From assembly GCF_035658495.1 (NCBI RefSeq), contig NZ_CP141944.1, positions 1,576,001 through 1,640,000 of the forward strand: 64,000 bases of DNA, given 5' to 3'. This document shows, piece after piece, positions 1-9,513 of the stretch (the first letter of the stretch is position 1; each line of letters starts with the position of its first letter). A program made the position numbers and the translations under genes. The notes under the pieces are model-generated. The model did no database searches, was not told the origin of the DNA, and worked only from the letters and a program-made list of their open reading frames with translations. The stretch is from Novosphingobium sp. RL4 (GTDB lineage: Bacteria; Pseudomonadota; Alphaproteobacteria; Sphingomonadales; Sphingomonadaceae).

Positions 1-251
1 GCCCCGGGCGGGCCAAACCGAAACCCGACCTCATCGATCTCATGCTGGAGCGCGCGGGGAGCGGCCGTTCCGGTGCCGTCAGGGCCGCTTTCGTGGGGGA
101 CACCACTTACGATACGGGCGCGGCGGCGGCGGCGGGGCTGCCCTGCGTCGCGGTCAGCTTCGGCTTCAACGACAAGCCGGCCAGCGAACTGGGCGCGACG
201 GTGGTGATCGATCATTTCGACGAACTGATCCCGGCTCTCGAAAGCCTCTGA
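1..251 (+). CDS. gph: Phosphoglycolate phosphatase-like HAD hydrolase, C-terminal part
   Basis: The reading frame is open from the left edge of the window and ends at TGA 249-251, so only the last 80 or so residues are present. They carry the end of a haloacid-dehalogenase fold: the KPKPD motif (the conserved lysine) and FVGDTTYDTGAAAAAG, which is HAD motif IV with its acidic Mg2+ ligands, followed by the usual GF segment after the glycine-rich helix. This matches Gph-type phosphatases that remove phosphate from 2-phosphoglycolate in the cytosol. Related HAD phosphatases share these motifs, so the exact substrate is inferred. It converges on the response regulator gene at 271 with only 19 bases between them. 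Confidence 0.75.
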   Translation, partial: PGRAKPKPDLIDLMLERAGSGRSGAVRAAFVGDTTYDTGAAAAAGLPCVAVSFGFNDKPASELGATVVIDHFDELIPALESL

Positions 252-270
252 CGTCGTTCGGCGTCGGGCT

Positions 271-957
271 TCAGGCTTCTGCGCTGTCGAAGACGTAGCC
301 GAACGAGCGGACGGTGCGGGGCAGGTGGGGCACCTGCATCGAGCGCAGCTTTCGGCGCAGGCGGCTGACCCACGAATCCACGGTGCGTTCGTCGCAGACG
401 TCCACGCTTTTGCCGAGCACGCCGATCAGTTCGCCGCGCGTGAACACCCGGTTGGGGTTTCGTGCGAAATGATTGAGCAGGCGCTGCTCGTTGGATTGCA
501 GGGGCACGACCAGACCCTTGTAGCGCGTCAGATGCGAATCGGGCTGGATCAGGAGATCGCCGATCTGGATCGCCGGAGTTTCTTTCCGCGCGGCTGCGGC
601 CGGCTGGTAGATTCGCAGGCGCTGAACGAGAGCGGCCGGGGTAAGCGGCCCAATCAGATAGTCATCCGCCCCCGCATCCAGCGCGCGTGCCTGGGCGCGC
701 TGGTCAGGTTCGGGCAGGATCATGGTCACGTGGAGCGGGTGGTCGTGAATACGGTCACGAAGCAGGCCGCACAGCTGAAGTCCCGACAATTCAGGCAGAA
801 GCCAGTCCAGGAAGACCCAGGTCGGTGCCTTGGAAATACGTACGCAAAGGTCGGTGGCATTCGTCACTTCCGCCTCGAAGGAGAGGAAGCTGTCACGAAC
901 GGCGCTGACATGGGCAAGGTCGCCCGAAGTCAGCACGATGTCGCCAGATTTGATCAT
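271..957 (-). CDS. OmpR-type response regulator with an atypical receiver domain
   Basis: A 228-residue protein with an N-terminal receiver (about 1-115) and a C-terminal winged-helix DNA-binding domain (about 130-225, ending RTVRSFGYVF). The phospho-acceptor aspartate is kept (D51 in FLDWLLPELSG). The acidic pair normally at the end of strand 1 is replaced by TSGD, and the invariant lysine near GADDY is glycine (YLIGP). Phosphorylation may therefore be weak or absent. I start it at ATG 957, which begins directly at receiver strand 1 and has a GGGA six bases upstream; an ATG at 1014 has no ribosome site. No kinase is adjacent. It is divergent from the TonB receptor at 1185 and may regulate it. 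Confidence 0.8.
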   Translation of the reverse strand: MIKSGDIVLTSGDLAHVSAVRDSFLSFEAEVTNATDLCVRISKAPTWVFLDWLLPELSGLQLCGLLRDRIHDHPLHVTMILPEPDQRAQARALDAGADDYLIGPLTPAALVQRLRIYQPAAAARKETPAIQIGDLLIQPDSHLTRYKGLVVPLQSNEQRLLNHFARNPNRVFTRGELIGVLGKSVDVCDERTVDSWVSRLRRKLRSMQVPHLPRTVRSFGYVFDSAEA

Positions 958-1184
958 GGTGTCCCGGGTTTCAACAGGAGTGATCCGCCCACATAGTGCC
1001 ACATCGGCTGCCATTCACGTGTCAAATTTGTCATGTTTGGCCGTCACAATCACGTCAAAAAAATTACAAGAAAGCAACATGGATGTGACGCGGGCCGCGC
1101 TTAGTCAGCCTCCCTGTCGCCCCGACGGGCGAGCCCCTTGCCGCGACTGCAAGGCGGAAAGCAAAGCATTTCAGGGAGTTTTAC

Positions 1185-3575
1185 ATGATTCGCCACGCCA
1201 TCCGTCTGGCGGCTACGTGCAGCATCGTCGCGTTGAGCCAGGCGCCGGTCGCCGCTTTCGCTGACGAAGCAGCAACAAGCGCTGCGGCCGCCGAAAGTGA
1301 TGCCTCGGTGCCGATCATCGTCACCGCTACCAAGCGCGAGACCGATCTCCAGAAGACGCCGATCGCGATTGCCGTCATCGGCAGCGCGGATATCGAGAAG
1401 CAGCACGTCCAGAGCCTGATCGACCTTGCCAGCGGCACCGTGCCGTCGCTGCGCGTCGCCACGTTCGAGGCGCGCCAGTCGGCGCTTACTGTCGGTATTC
1501 GCGGCATCGTGCCCTTCGACGCAAACCAGACCGCGCGTGACCAGGGCGTGGGCGTCTACCTTGACGGCGTATACCTCGGCCGCCAGCAGGGACTGAATGC
1601 GGCGCTGTTCGATGTGCAGCGCATCGAAGTGCTGCGCGGGCCGCAGGGCACGTTGTTCGGCCGCAATACGGAAGGCGGCGCGCTGTCCATCGTCACCAAG
1701 GCGCCGACCGGCGAATTCGGCGGCCGCGTGGAGGCCGGCATCGGCAACTACGGCCAGCGCAATGGCGAAGCGCACATCGACTTCCCCGAATTCCACAACA
1801 TCTCGATCAAGGTCGACGGCGTCTACCAGCACCAGGACGCCACGGTGAAGAACCCGCTCGCCGGGCAGACGGGCTGGAACTACTACGACCGCGTGGGTGG
1901 CCGAATCCAGGCCCAGTGGAAGCCGTTCGAGGGGCTGACCGCGAACATCTCGTTCGACAAGTCGCGTGATGACAACACGCCGATGTACAGCCAGCTCATC
2001 AACTACAATCCAAACAACCTGCCGGTTGCCACGCTGGCGCAGATCGCGGCCAATGGCGGTAAGCTGCCCAGCGGCACGATTGCCCCGCTTTCACCGCTCG
2101 TGCAGGTCAGCGGCGACAAGCGCATGAAGACCGCCGACATCGGCGTGCCGCAGCAGCCCAGCGTGGACAAGACACAGGGCGTGATGGGCAATCTCAGCTA
2201 CGATCTGGGGGCGAACCTGACGCTGCGCTCGATCACGGCATGGCGTGAGGTTCATACCGACCAGTACGACAATTCCGGCGGTGCCCATCGCTCGGTCTTC
2301 CTCCCGAATGCCAAGTTCGGCCGCTACTCGCTCTCGTTCCTCGACCAGAACCAGTTCAGCCAGGAACTGCAGATCGTCGGCAGCCTGCCGCATCTCGATT
2401 TCGTGGCGGGCGCCTTCTACTACAACGAACACGCCAGCGAATATGCCGCGACGCCCAGCTCGAACCAGTGGAATGCGGACGGCAGCGGCTACACCATCCT
2501 CAGCCCCAGCGTCACCGGCACGGTAACCTCGGGCAACCAGGGCTGGGACGATTCTTCGCTGTTCCTCCAGCGAGACAGCCGCGCGAAGGCGCAGAGCATC
2601 GCCGCTTTCGCCCAGGCAACCTACACGCCCGCCGGTCTCGACCAGGTTCACCTGACGGCGGGCGGCCGCTTCACGCATGACAAGCGTGACGGCGTGCTGG
2701 ACATGGTGAACGGCGCCGTGGTCGATTACGGCTTCCATTACCGGAAGGACCGCTTCGACCCGATGGTCACGCTGGCCTGGGACGCCACGCAGGACATCAA
2801 CCTCTACGCCAAGTATGCGACCGGCTATCGGGCCGGCGGCGCCAACGACCGTTCGCAGACGTTTGACGCCTTCGGGCCGGAAACCGTGAATTCCTACGAA
2901 GTCGGCGCCAAGATGATGTTCCTCGATCGCAAGGTGCGCCTGAACCTTGCCGGCTACATCATGGACCGTGACGGCACGCAGGTCGATTTCGACAACGTCA
3001 ACATCGATCCCAACAGCCCGTATTTCAACCTGCACACGCAGGAGACGCTCAATGCACCGGGCACCACGAAGATCCGCGGGCTTGAAGCGGAATTGAACAT
3101 CCACCCGACGAGCAACCTCTCGCTCGGCGCGTCCTATGCCTACACTTACACCAAGGTGCCCAAGACGCTGAACCCGTTCCTCGGTTCCGCTACCAATCCG
3201 GTCTACCAGAATGTCTTCATCGTCTACACGCCGAGGCATGCTGCATCCGGCTTCATCGACTACACGATACCGGTCGGCAGCGGCGACGAGAGCGTGCAGT
3301 TCCATCTGGATGCAGCTTATTCCGGCCGCCAGTACACCTTCGAGGACGAGGCCGTGAAGGCTCAGTCCAGCTTCATCGTGAACGGCCGCATCGCGCTTGC
3401 CGATATTCCGATGAGCGACAACGGAACCAGGCTGACCGTCTCCGTCTGGAGCCGCAACCTGCTCAACGAAACGCACATCTATCGCCTATCCTACGCCAAC
3501 GCGAATACCCTGGGCGCGTACGGAAACTTCAATCCGCCGCGCACCTTCGGCGTGGAGGGCACCGTCAACTTCTGA
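1185..3575 (+). CDS. TonB-dependent outer-membrane receptor
   Basis: A 796-residue protein with a signal peptide (about 1-27, ending AAFADEA), a TonB-box-like segment PIIVTATKRE at about 41-50 and a plug domain with the hallmark VLRGPQGTLFGRNTEGG. A long beta-barrel follows, ending in the aromatic C-terminus GTVNF. A GGGAG lies six bases before the ATG. Such receptors import a ligand across the outer membrane using TonB/ExbBD energy. The plug resembles the large sphingomonad subfamily often linked to organic substrates rather than classic siderophore receptors, but the ligand cannot be read here. It is followed 211 bases later by an isocitrate-lyase-fold enzyme on the same strand, with hairpins in between. 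Confidence 0.93.
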   Translation: MIRHAIRLAATCSIVALSQAPVAAFADEAATSAAAAESDASVPIIVTATKRETDLQKTPIAIAVIGSADIEKQHVQSLIDLASGTVPSLRVATFEARQSALTVGIRGIVPFDANQTARDQGVGVYLDGVYLGRQQGLNAALFDVQRIEVLRGPQGTLFGRNTEGGALSIVTKAPTGEFGGRVEAGIGNYGQRNGEAHIDFPEFHNISIKVDGVYQHQDATVKNPLAGQTGWNYYDRVGGRIQAQWKPFEGLTANISFDKSRDDNTPMYSQLINYNPNNLPVATLAQIAANGGKLPSGTIAPLSPLVQVSGDKRMKTADIGVPQQPSVDKTQGVMGNLSYDLGANLTLRSITAWREVHTDQYDNSGGAHRSVFLPNAKFGRYSLSFLDQNQFSQELQIVGSLPHLDFVAGAFYYNEHASEYAATPSSNQWNADGSGYTILSPSVTGTVTSGNQGWDDSSLFLQRDSRAKAQSIAAFAQATYTPAGLDQVHLTAGGRFTHDKRDGVLDMVNGAVVDYGFHYRKDRFDPMVTLAWDATQDINLYAKYATGYRAGGANDRSQTFDAFGPETVNSYEVGAKMMFLDRKVRLNLAGYIMDRDGTQVDFDNVNIDPNSPYFNLHTQETLNAPGTTKIRGLEAELNIHPTSNLSLGASYAYTYTKVPKTLNPFLGSATNPVYQNVFIVYTPRHAASGFIDYTIPVGSGDESVQFHLDAAYSGRQYTFEDEAVKAQSSFIVNGRIALADIPMSDNGTRLTVSVWSRNLLNETHIYRLSYANANTLGAYGNFNPPRTFGVEGTVNF

Positions 3576-3588
3576 TCGCTCCGGTTCC

Positions 3589-3628
3589 GGCAGGCCGCTC
3601 CCTCGCGGCCTGCCGGCAGGTTCCTGCC
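3589..3628 (+). terminator. Two adjacent hairpins after the TonB receptor gene
   Basis: A ten-base-pair stem (GGCAGGCCGC with GCGGCCTGCC, loop 3599-3604) is followed at once by a second small hairpin (GGCAGG with CCTGCC, 3615-3628). There is no T-run, so this may be a weak or Rho-assisted terminator or an mRNA stabiliser. Confidence 0.4.
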
Positions 3629-3786
3629 TGCAAAACTGCACGCGGCTGGGCTTCGGCGCGGCCGCGTGCCTTGTTCGTGGGAACGATGAACGCGGCGGCG
3701 ATGCCCGCTCCGCTTGCCGGTGCCCTCCGATCATGCGAGCCCTCTGCGATGAAGGCGCCGCTCGGAACGGGCCGCGAGGACGGGAG

Positions 3787-4674
3787 ATGAGGACGATGCC
3801 GACACCGGGTGAGAAACTGCGCGCGCTGATCGAAAGCGGAGAGCATTTCGTGGCGGCCGAGGCCTATTCCGCGCTGACCGGGCGCGCGGTGCAGCATGTC
3901 GGGTTCAAGGCGGCCTATCTTGGCGGACATGCCTGCTCCGCCTTCCACTACGCAGTGCCGGACAATGGCATCTTCTCGCAGGTCGAGATGATCGAACAGT
4001 CTGGCCGGATCGCGCAGGCCATCGACATTCCCCTGATCGTGGATGCCGATACCCTGGGCGAAACCGTGGCCGATGCCTATCATTTCACGCGAAGGTACGT
4101 GGCCGCGGGCGTCGCAGGTTATCACGTCGAGGATGAGGTCAATCCCAAGCATTCCAAGCATGCCAACGGTCTCTGTTCGATCGAGGACATGCAGCTTCGC
4201 ATCGAGGCCGGCGTAAAGGCACGGGGCGATTCCGGGCTCGTCATCATCGCCCGCTGCGACGAGCTCTATACCAGCGCCAATGGCGGGGGCGGTACGGGCT
4301 CGATCGAGGAGGCGATCCGGCGCGGCAAGGCTTATGCCGAGGCAGGGGCCGATGCCATCGTCTTCGCCAGCGCCCCGCCCGAGCAGCAGGCCGAAGTGAT
4401 CCCGCACATGCCGATCCCGGTCTGCACGCTGGGCTTCAACCTTCCGGATACGGGTTTCACGCTCTCGACCGGCTGGGGCTGGGTTTCGGCGGCCGTCGGC
4501 CACCTCGCCATGGCGCGCGAACTGATGGAGACCGGCGCGGTGAAGAGCGCGATGGCGGCCTTCACCAACTTCCCGGAGAAATACGATCTGATCGACCAGA
4601 ACCTCTACGACGATCTGATCGTCGAATGGGCGGAGCGGACGGGGCGGCCGACACGCCCCAATCACGCGAGGTAA
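3787..4674 (+). CDS. Isocitrate lyase / PEP mutase superfamily enzyme
   Basis: A 295-residue protein with the (beta/alpha)8 fold of the ICL/PEPM superfamily. Visible marks are the Mg2+-binding DADTLG (about 86-91) and HVEDEVNPK (about 113-121) segments and the IIARCDE strand. The catalytic cysteine loop of isocitrate and methylisocitrate lyases (KRCGH type) is replaced by KHSKH, so classic lyase activity is unlikely. Oxaloacetate decarboxylase-like or other C-C or C-P bond chemistry on an alpha-oxo acid is more plausible. I chose ATG 3787, six bases after GAGGA; ATG 3733 and 3796 are in frame as well. It may be co-transcribed with the upstream TonB receptor. Confidence 0.78.
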   Translation: MRTMPTPGEKLRALIESGEHFVAAEAYSALTGRAVQHVGFKAAYLGGHACSAFHYAVPDNGIFSQVEMIEQSGRIAQAIDIPLIVDADTLGETVADAYHFTRRYVAAGVAGYHVEDEVNPKHSKHANGLCSIEDMQLRIEAGVKARGDSGLVIIARCDELYTSANGGGGTGSIEEAIRRGKAYAEAGADAIVFASAPPEQQAEVIPHMPIPVCTLGFNLPDTGFTLSTGWGWVSAAVGHLAMARELMETGAVKSAMAAFTNFPEKYDLIDQNLYDDLIVEWAERTGRPTRPNHAR

Positions 4675-4691
4675 GCGAACAAAAACCGAGG

Positions 4692-4722
4692 CGAGGCTTG
4701 AGGGGCGGTCCATCAAGCCTCG
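4692..4722. terminator. Hairpin between convergent genes
   Basis: CGAGGCTTGA pairs with TCAAGCCTCG over ten bases with an 11-base loop, in the 75-base gap between the lyase-fold gene and the convergent peptidase gene. An A-rich stretch lies just before it, so it would work best as a terminator for the minus-strand gene. There is no long T-run on the plus side. Confidence 0.55.
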
Positions 4723-4749
4723 TCCTCCGCACGCGTGCTTGCGCGCCCC

Positions 4750-7590
4750 TTACTTTGCGGGCGCTTCCACGCCTTCGGGCAGGGCCAGGACCTCCAGCCC
4801 CATGGCGGGATCGAGATAGCGCTGCGCCATGGCCTGGACATCGGCCGGAGTGATCGTCAGCAGACGGTCGCGGGCCTTGGTGAAGCGTTCGATGCGGTCG
4901 GCCTGGGTCTGGGCGCGGTCCACCAGGGAAAGCCAGCCGCCGTTGCCCTTGAGCGCATTCTGATAGGCTTCGAGCAGAGGCGCGCGGGCACGTTGCAGCA
5001 CGTCATCGCTGACGGGGGCGAGCCGCAGTTCGCGGGCGACTTTCCCGATGGCTTCGCGGCTTGCGGGCACGTCGGCCACGTCGATCGAGGCGCTGATCGT
5101 GAAGGTGCCGTAGCCCTTCCAGTAGTGCGAGAGCGAACTGCCGGCAGAGGGTGAGTAAGCCTTGCCGAGCACTTCGCGAAGGCTGTCGGTCAGTTCGATG
5201 CGGACGACGCGTTCGAGCATTTGCAGCTTCAGCGCGTCCAGCGGGTCGGAATCGTCGCGGGTGGGCCAGGTCAGGCGAAGCAGCGCCTGGTCGGCAGGGC
5301 CGGTATGGCGCAGCACGCGGGGCTTGCGGTCAGCCGTGAAGGTGCGCGGCGGCTGATCCGCGTAGGGACGAAAGGCGGCCTCGCGGGCGGGCAGGGCGCC
5401 CAGCGTTCGCGCGACCACCGCGATGGCCTTGTCCTCGTCGAAGTCACCTACTAGCGCCAGTTCGACGGCGCCGTGGGCGAGGCGTTCGGAGATGGTGTCG
5501 CGCAGCTTGCCGTAAGTGAGGTGGCGATAGTCGTCCACCTGCTGAAGGCTGAAGCGCGGATCGTTGTCTGACAGGATCCTGCCGAGGTCCGCGCCCATTG
5601 CCGAAGCCGGGGTTGCGCGAAGCTGGGCGAAGCTGTTGTTGACCTGCTGGCGGTACTGGACTTCGCCTTCGGCACGGTAGCCGGGATCGGTCATGAGCGC
5701 GGTCAGCAGTTGCAGTTGCAATTCGAGATCGCGCGGGGTGGTCGCGGTTTCGGCATCGAAGCTGGCGGCGCCATTGCCAAGGCCGAAGCCCAGCGTATGG
5801 CCGGCCATGATCGTATCGAGTTCGTCGCGGCTGTGCTTGCCGAGGCCGCCCTTGTCGAGCCAGCCCACCATTTCGGTGGCGAGCGGGTTCTCCCGGGTGT
5901 CGAGCATGTCGCCGCCGTCGATGGAGAGGCTGACGCGGATGCGGTCCTTTTCAAGCTCGGTGGGCTTGAGGTTCAGCATGACGCCGTTCGAGAAGCGCAA
6001 TTCGCGAATGCCGAGCAGGGGGTCGCGCCTGTCGCTGACGATGGTGCCGGGCGTGCCGAAATCGGTGTAGCCGAATTCCGTCACGGATGGGTCCGCTTCC
6101 CGGGGTACGGGGCCGCGCATCGCGCTGAGCCATGAGGCGCGGATGGCCTGTTCTCCGCCTTCGGGAGCCTTGCGGCCTTCGAAACGGATGAGTGGCCTGT
6201 CGAGAGCGAGCGCCTCCCGCTTGAGCGCGGCCAGCACCGCTTTGGGCGTGATGGCAGGCGCGAAGGTTTCGAATCGCTCAAGTGCGGAGGCGGGCGTGGA
6301 AGGCACGACCCGGTCCTCGACCACCGACAGTGCAATGCCGGCAAGCGCCGCGTTGCTGCGGGTGTTGGCAGAGCCGGCGGCATTGACCATCGAAGTACGG
6401 AGCTGCGCCACTTGCTCGGCCACTTCCGCCGCGCTGAACCCTTGAGCGAGGGCGCGGCGATATTCCTGTGCGGTTGCGGTTACGCCATCGGCCCATTTGC
6501 CGTCGACGCTGTCGATGATGAGGCGCGTCGAGCGGGCGGTCTCGAAAACGTCACCGGTTCCGAACCCGGCACCGCGGAACGGCGGCGTGGCGCTGCGCGA
6601 CAAGCGCTGGAGACGGCGATTGACGATGGAATAGCCGATGGAGCGCAGCAGGTTCTCGCGCCGCTGGGCGATACTGTCGGGTTCGTCCAGCCAATCGCCG
6701 TTGCGCTGGATCACGAGGCGTTCCGACAGCGCCGGATCGATCCATATTCCGGTGCGGTCGCGATCCTTCGAGGCAACCGGGCCGGGGTCGGGCTGGACCT
6801 CGGCCGGGCCGCCGGTCCAGTCAGCGAAGTGGCGGGTGATGCCGGCCTCGACGGCGGCAGTGTCGAAATCGCCGACGATGACCAGCGTGACATGTGCGGG
6901 CACATATTCGCGCTCGTAGAAAGCGCGCAGGTTCGCCGCATTCGCGCCGTTGAGCGTGGCGACCGTGCCGATCGGGAAACGGCTGCCGTAGAGCGCCTGC
7001 GGATAGAAGAAGTGCGTGGAATCAATGCTGTTGCGCAGGCCGAAAGTATTGCGGTCGCGCATTTCCGAGAGAATCACGCCGCGCTCGCGGTCTATCGCGC
7101 CTTGTGAAATGGTCAGTTCGCTTGCCGTTTCGCGCATCAGCATGAGCGCAGTGTCCAGCAACTTGGCGTCGTTGCGCGGCAGGTCGAGCTTGTAGATCGT
7201 ACGCTCGAAGTTGGTCGAGGCGTTGGTATCGGCCCCAAAAGCGAGGCCGTCCCGTTCCAGCAGGGGGATCATCTGGCCTTCGGGCACGCGCTTGCTGCCG
7301 TTGAAGGCCATGTGTTCGACGAAATGCGCAAAGCCCTGTTCGGCTTCCTGTTCGTCCAGCGAGCCGGCGGCGACTTCCATCCGCACCACGGCGGTTCCGG
7401 CGGGCGTTGCATTGTGGCGGATCACATAGCGCATGCCGTTGGCCAGGCGGCCGAAGCGGAAATCGGGATCGACCGGCACGTCGCTCGTTTCGAAGGCCCA
7501 ACGGGTCTCCTCGGTACGGAGCGGTGCTTCCCGGGCGGACAGGGGAAGGGGCGTGGCAAGGACCAGCGCAGTAATGAGAACGATTCGCAT
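4750..7590 (-). CDS. M16 family (pitrilysin-type) zinc metallopeptidase
   Basis: A 946-residue protein with a signal peptide (about 1-20, MRIVLITALVLATPLPLSAR). The first M16 domain holds the inverted zinc motif HFVEH (H89, E92, H93) and the distal ligand E169 in DRERGVILSE, with the family's 76-residue spacing. A second, inactive-type M16 domain follows in the C-terminal half. It should be a periplasmic or membrane-associated protease that degrades peptides inside a two-bowl chamber. The chosen ATG 7590 begins exactly at the signal peptide; 42 further in-frame upstream residues are not protein-like. It lies downstream of purC, separated by a hairpin, so it is probably transcribed on its own. 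Confidence 0.92.
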   Translation of the reverse strand: MRIVLITALVLATPLPLSAREAPLRTEETRWAFETSDVPVDPDFRFGRLANGMRYVIRHNATPAGTAVVRMEVAAGSLDEQEAEQGFAHFVEHMAFNGSKRVPEGQMIPLLERDGLAFGADTNASTNFERTIYKLDLPRNDAKLLDTALMLMRETASELTISQGAIDRERGVILSEMRDRNTFGLRNSIDSTHFFYPQALYGSRFPIGTVATLNGANAANLRAFYEREYVPAHVTLVIVGDFDTAAVEAGITRHFADWTGGPAEVQPDPGPVASKDRDRTGIWIDPALSERLVIQRNGDWLDEPDSIAQRRENLLRSIGYSIVNRRLQRLSRSATPPFRGAGFGTGDVFETARSTRLIIDSVDGKWADGVTATAQEYRRALAQGFSAAEVAEQVAQLRTSMVNAAGSANTRSNAALAGIALSVVEDRVVPSTPASALERFETFAPAITPKAVLAALKREALALDRPLIRFEGRKAPEGGEQAIRASWLSAMRGPVPREADPSVTEFGYTDFGTPGTIVSDRRDPLLGIRELRFSNGVMLNLKPTELEKDRIRVSLSIDGGDMLDTRENPLATEMVGWLDKGGLGKHSRDELDTIMAGHTLGFGLGNGAASFDAETATTPRDLELQLQLLTALMTDPGYRAEGEVQYRQQVNNSFAQLRATPASAMGADLGRILSDNDPRFSLQQVDDYRHLTYGKLRDTISERLAHGAVELALVGDFDEDKAIAVVARTLGALPAREAAFRPYADQPPRTFTADRKPRVLRHTGPADQALLRLTWPTRDDSDPLDALKLQMLERVVRIELTDSLREVLGKAYSPSAGSSLSHYWKGYGTFTISASIDVADVPASREAIGKVARELRLAPVSDDVLQRARAPLLEAYQNALKGNGGWLSLVDRAQTQADRIERFTKARDRLLTITPADVQAMAQRYLDPAMGLEVLALPEGVEAPAK

Positions 7591-7674
7591 ATGGCGCGAG
7601 TGCCCGAGCAGTCCCTTGATAACAAGGGGAGAGAGAGGTGAACTGTGAGGACTTGCGGATGCTCCAGACGCAAG

Positions 7675-7707
7675 AAGGCCCGGCACACCTTGCGGCGGCC
7701 GGGCCTT
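7675..7707 (-). terminator. Hairpin downstream of purC
   Basis: AAGGCCCGGC pairs with GCCGGGCCTT over ten bases, starting about 20 bases after the purC stop codon. The T-tract on the minus strand is short, so strength is uncertain. Confidence 0.6.
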
Positions 7708-7727
7708 CGGGAGCATCGCTGCGGGCC

Positions 7728-8510
7728 TTACTTGCCGCGCAGCTTGCGGTGCTTCGACAGGTCGAAGACTTCGCTCGGGCCGTTATCGTCCTGCAGCAGG
7801 CCGAGGCGACGGGCGACTTCCTGATAGGCCTCTTCCTCGCCGCCGAGATCGCGGCGGAAGCGGTCCTTGTCCAGCTTTTCGCCGGTGAACATGTCCCACA
7901 GGCGGCAGCCATCGGGGCTGATTTCGTCCGCGAGGATGACGCGGCTGTAGTCGCCGTCCCAGATACGGCCGAATTCGAGCTTGAAGTCGACAAGGCGGAT
8001 GTTGATCGCCGCGAACATGCCGCACATGAAGTCGTTCACGCGGATGGCCATCGCGGCGATGTCCTGCATCTCCTCGTTGGTGGCCCAGCCGAAGCAGGCG
8101 ATGTGCTCTTCGGCGATCATCGGATCACCCAGGGCATCGTCCTTGTAATAATATTCGATCAGCGTGTGTGGCAGCGGCTCACCCTCGGGAATGCCGAGAC
8201 GCTTCGAGATCGAACCGGCGGCCACATTGCGCACCACGACCTCGATCGGGATGATCTCGACCTGGCGGACGAGCTGCTCGCGCATGTTGAGGCGGCGGAT
8301 GAAGTGGTTGGGCACGCCGATGTGGTTGAGGCGCGTGAACACGTACTCGCTGATGCGGTTGTTGATCACGCCCTTGCCCTGGATCGTGCCCTTCTTCTGC
8401 GCGTTGAACGCAGTGGCGTCGTCCTTGAAGTACTGGATCAGGGTGCCGGGTTCAGGGCCTTCGTAGAGGATCTTGGCCTTGCCCTCGTAGATCTGGCGGC
8501 GACGGGACAT
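7728..8510 (-). CDS. purC: Phosphoribosylaminoimidazole-succinocarboxamide synthase
   Basis: A 260-residue SAICAR synthetase, which joins aspartate to CAIR using ATP in de novo purine synthesis. Recognisable family segments run in order: the N-terminal [11 protein letters not shown] nucleotide loop, [28 protein letters not shown] and [14 protein letters not shown]. Length is typical for the short bacterial form. ATG 8510 gives [13 protein letters not shown], the usual start; upstream in-frame codons add 38 unlike residues. The purS and purQ genes that often follow purC in alphaproteobacteria are not adjacent here. Confidence 0.97.
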   Translation of the reverse strand: MSRRRQIYEGKAKILYEGPEPGTLIQYFKDDATAFNAQKKGTIQGKGVINNRISEYVFTRLNHIGVPNHFIRRLNMREQLVRQVEIIPIEVVVRNVAAGSISKRLGIPEGEPLPHTLIEYYYKDDALGDPMIAEEHIACFGWATNEEMQDIAAMAIRVNDFMCGMFAAINIRLVDFKLEFGRIWDGDYSRVILADEISPDGCRLWDMFTGEKLDKDRFRRDLGGEEEAYQEVARRLGLLQDDNGPSEVFDLSKHRKLRGK

Positions 8511-8746
8511 GCGTGTTCGTCCTTGAAACTGTAAAAGAGCGAGCCCCGGCACGTTGAAGTCGCTTTGGCGACTGCGGGCCGGGGCGTTCGAGCGGGCATA
8601 TAATGAAAGCAGGCCCAAAAGCAAACAGGGCTTGAGGCAGGGGGATCGAACCGGGCCGCGACCGGGGCATGCCGTTGCGGAGGATTGCCCGGCGAACCAC
8701 GAGCCGTGCTCTGAACGAGCAGGAAGTCCGTGTCCCGGATTGCGAA

Positions 8747-9241
8747 TTAGTGCCCTTGACCATCGCGTTCATCGAGAAATTCGGCGACGAGGTTCCGCGC
8801 GGCTTCGCTCACCTGTTCCCACGTCGTCACGAAACCTTCTGGGCCACCGAAGTAGGGATCGTCGACATCCTGCCCCTCCATGCCCGGCACATGGTCCAGC
8901 AGCAGCGAAAGCCGGGCGTGGGGGCTGGCGGGTGCGATCCGTTCGAGGTTCGCCAGATTGCTGGCGTCCAGCGCGACGATTCGATCGAAACGGTCGAAAT
9001 CCCGGACCGTGACCTGCCGGGCGCGATAGTGGGTGATGTCGATGCCGTGCCGGGATGCCTCGTCGCAGGAACGCGGATCGGGCCCCTTGCCGATATGCCA
9101 GGATCCGGTTCCGGCCGAATCAACGGTCAGTTCCAGTCCGGCTTCCTGCGCGGCATGGCGCAACGCCGCCTCGGCCAGCGGGGAGCGGCAGATATTGCCG
9201 AGGCAGACGAACAGGACGGATGGGGGAGGCGTTGCAGACAT
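8747..9241 (-). CDS. Low-molecular-weight protein-tyrosine phosphatase
   Basis: A 164-residue cytosolic phosphatase. The active-site P-loop VCLGNICRS (nucleophile C13, R19) sits at the N-terminus and the general acid lies in the DDPYFGG motif (D128). These are the two defining signatures of the family, which dephosphorylates tyrosine or arginine and often controls exopolysaccharide kinases. No tyrosine kinase or polysaccharide gene is nearby. It precedes purC by 236 bases on the same strand. Confidence 0.95.
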   Translation of the reverse strand: MSATPPPSVLFVCLGNICRSPLAEAALRHAAQEAGLELTVDSAGTGSWHIGKGPDPRSCDEASRHGIDITHYRARQVTVRDFDRFDRIVALDASNLANLERIAPASPHARLSLLLDHVPGMEGQDVDDPYFGGPEGFVTTWEQVSEAARNLVAEFLDERDGQGH

Positions 9242-9284
9242 GCTTCCGGCCTAGCGCCGGGCAGGATCGTTCTCAAACGATCAT

Positions 9285-9434
9285 TCAATGCCGGCCAAAC
9301 AGGCGCTCGAGGAACGTGGGCTCTTCCATCGGCTGGATCGGCCCATGGAAACGCCGGCGGAGGCCGGGATCCAGTGGTGGGCGGGGCGTCCAGATACGTT
9401 CGGATCGGTAGGTGCGTTCTTGCGTCAAGGCCAT
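9285..9434 (-). CDS. Small protein of unknown function, 49 residues
   Basis: The frame MALTQERTYRSERI... ends in LERLFGRH and is rich in arginine and proline. I support it because ATG 9434 has a strong ribosome site AAGGAG nine bases upstream and the frame fills the gap between the phosphatase and the kinase gene. No signal peptide or membrane segment is visible. I do not recognise a family. A longer in-frame version to 9512 exists, but its extra residues lack a ribosome site. Confidence 0.5.
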   Translation of the reverse strand: MALTQERTYRSERIWTPRPPLDPGLRRRFHGPIQPMEEPTFLERLFGRH

Positions 9435-9513
9435 AGGCGATGCTCCTTCTTCCGTCCCGAAGAAACCCGAAGGAAGGCTGAAAGGTTCCCCCGCTGCGCC
9501 GCCGTTTGCCATT

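Noticed and set aside
2091..3476. 461-codon frame antisense to the TonB receptor
   Set aside because: It is a shadow frame of a strongly supported receptor and has no family features or ribosome site.
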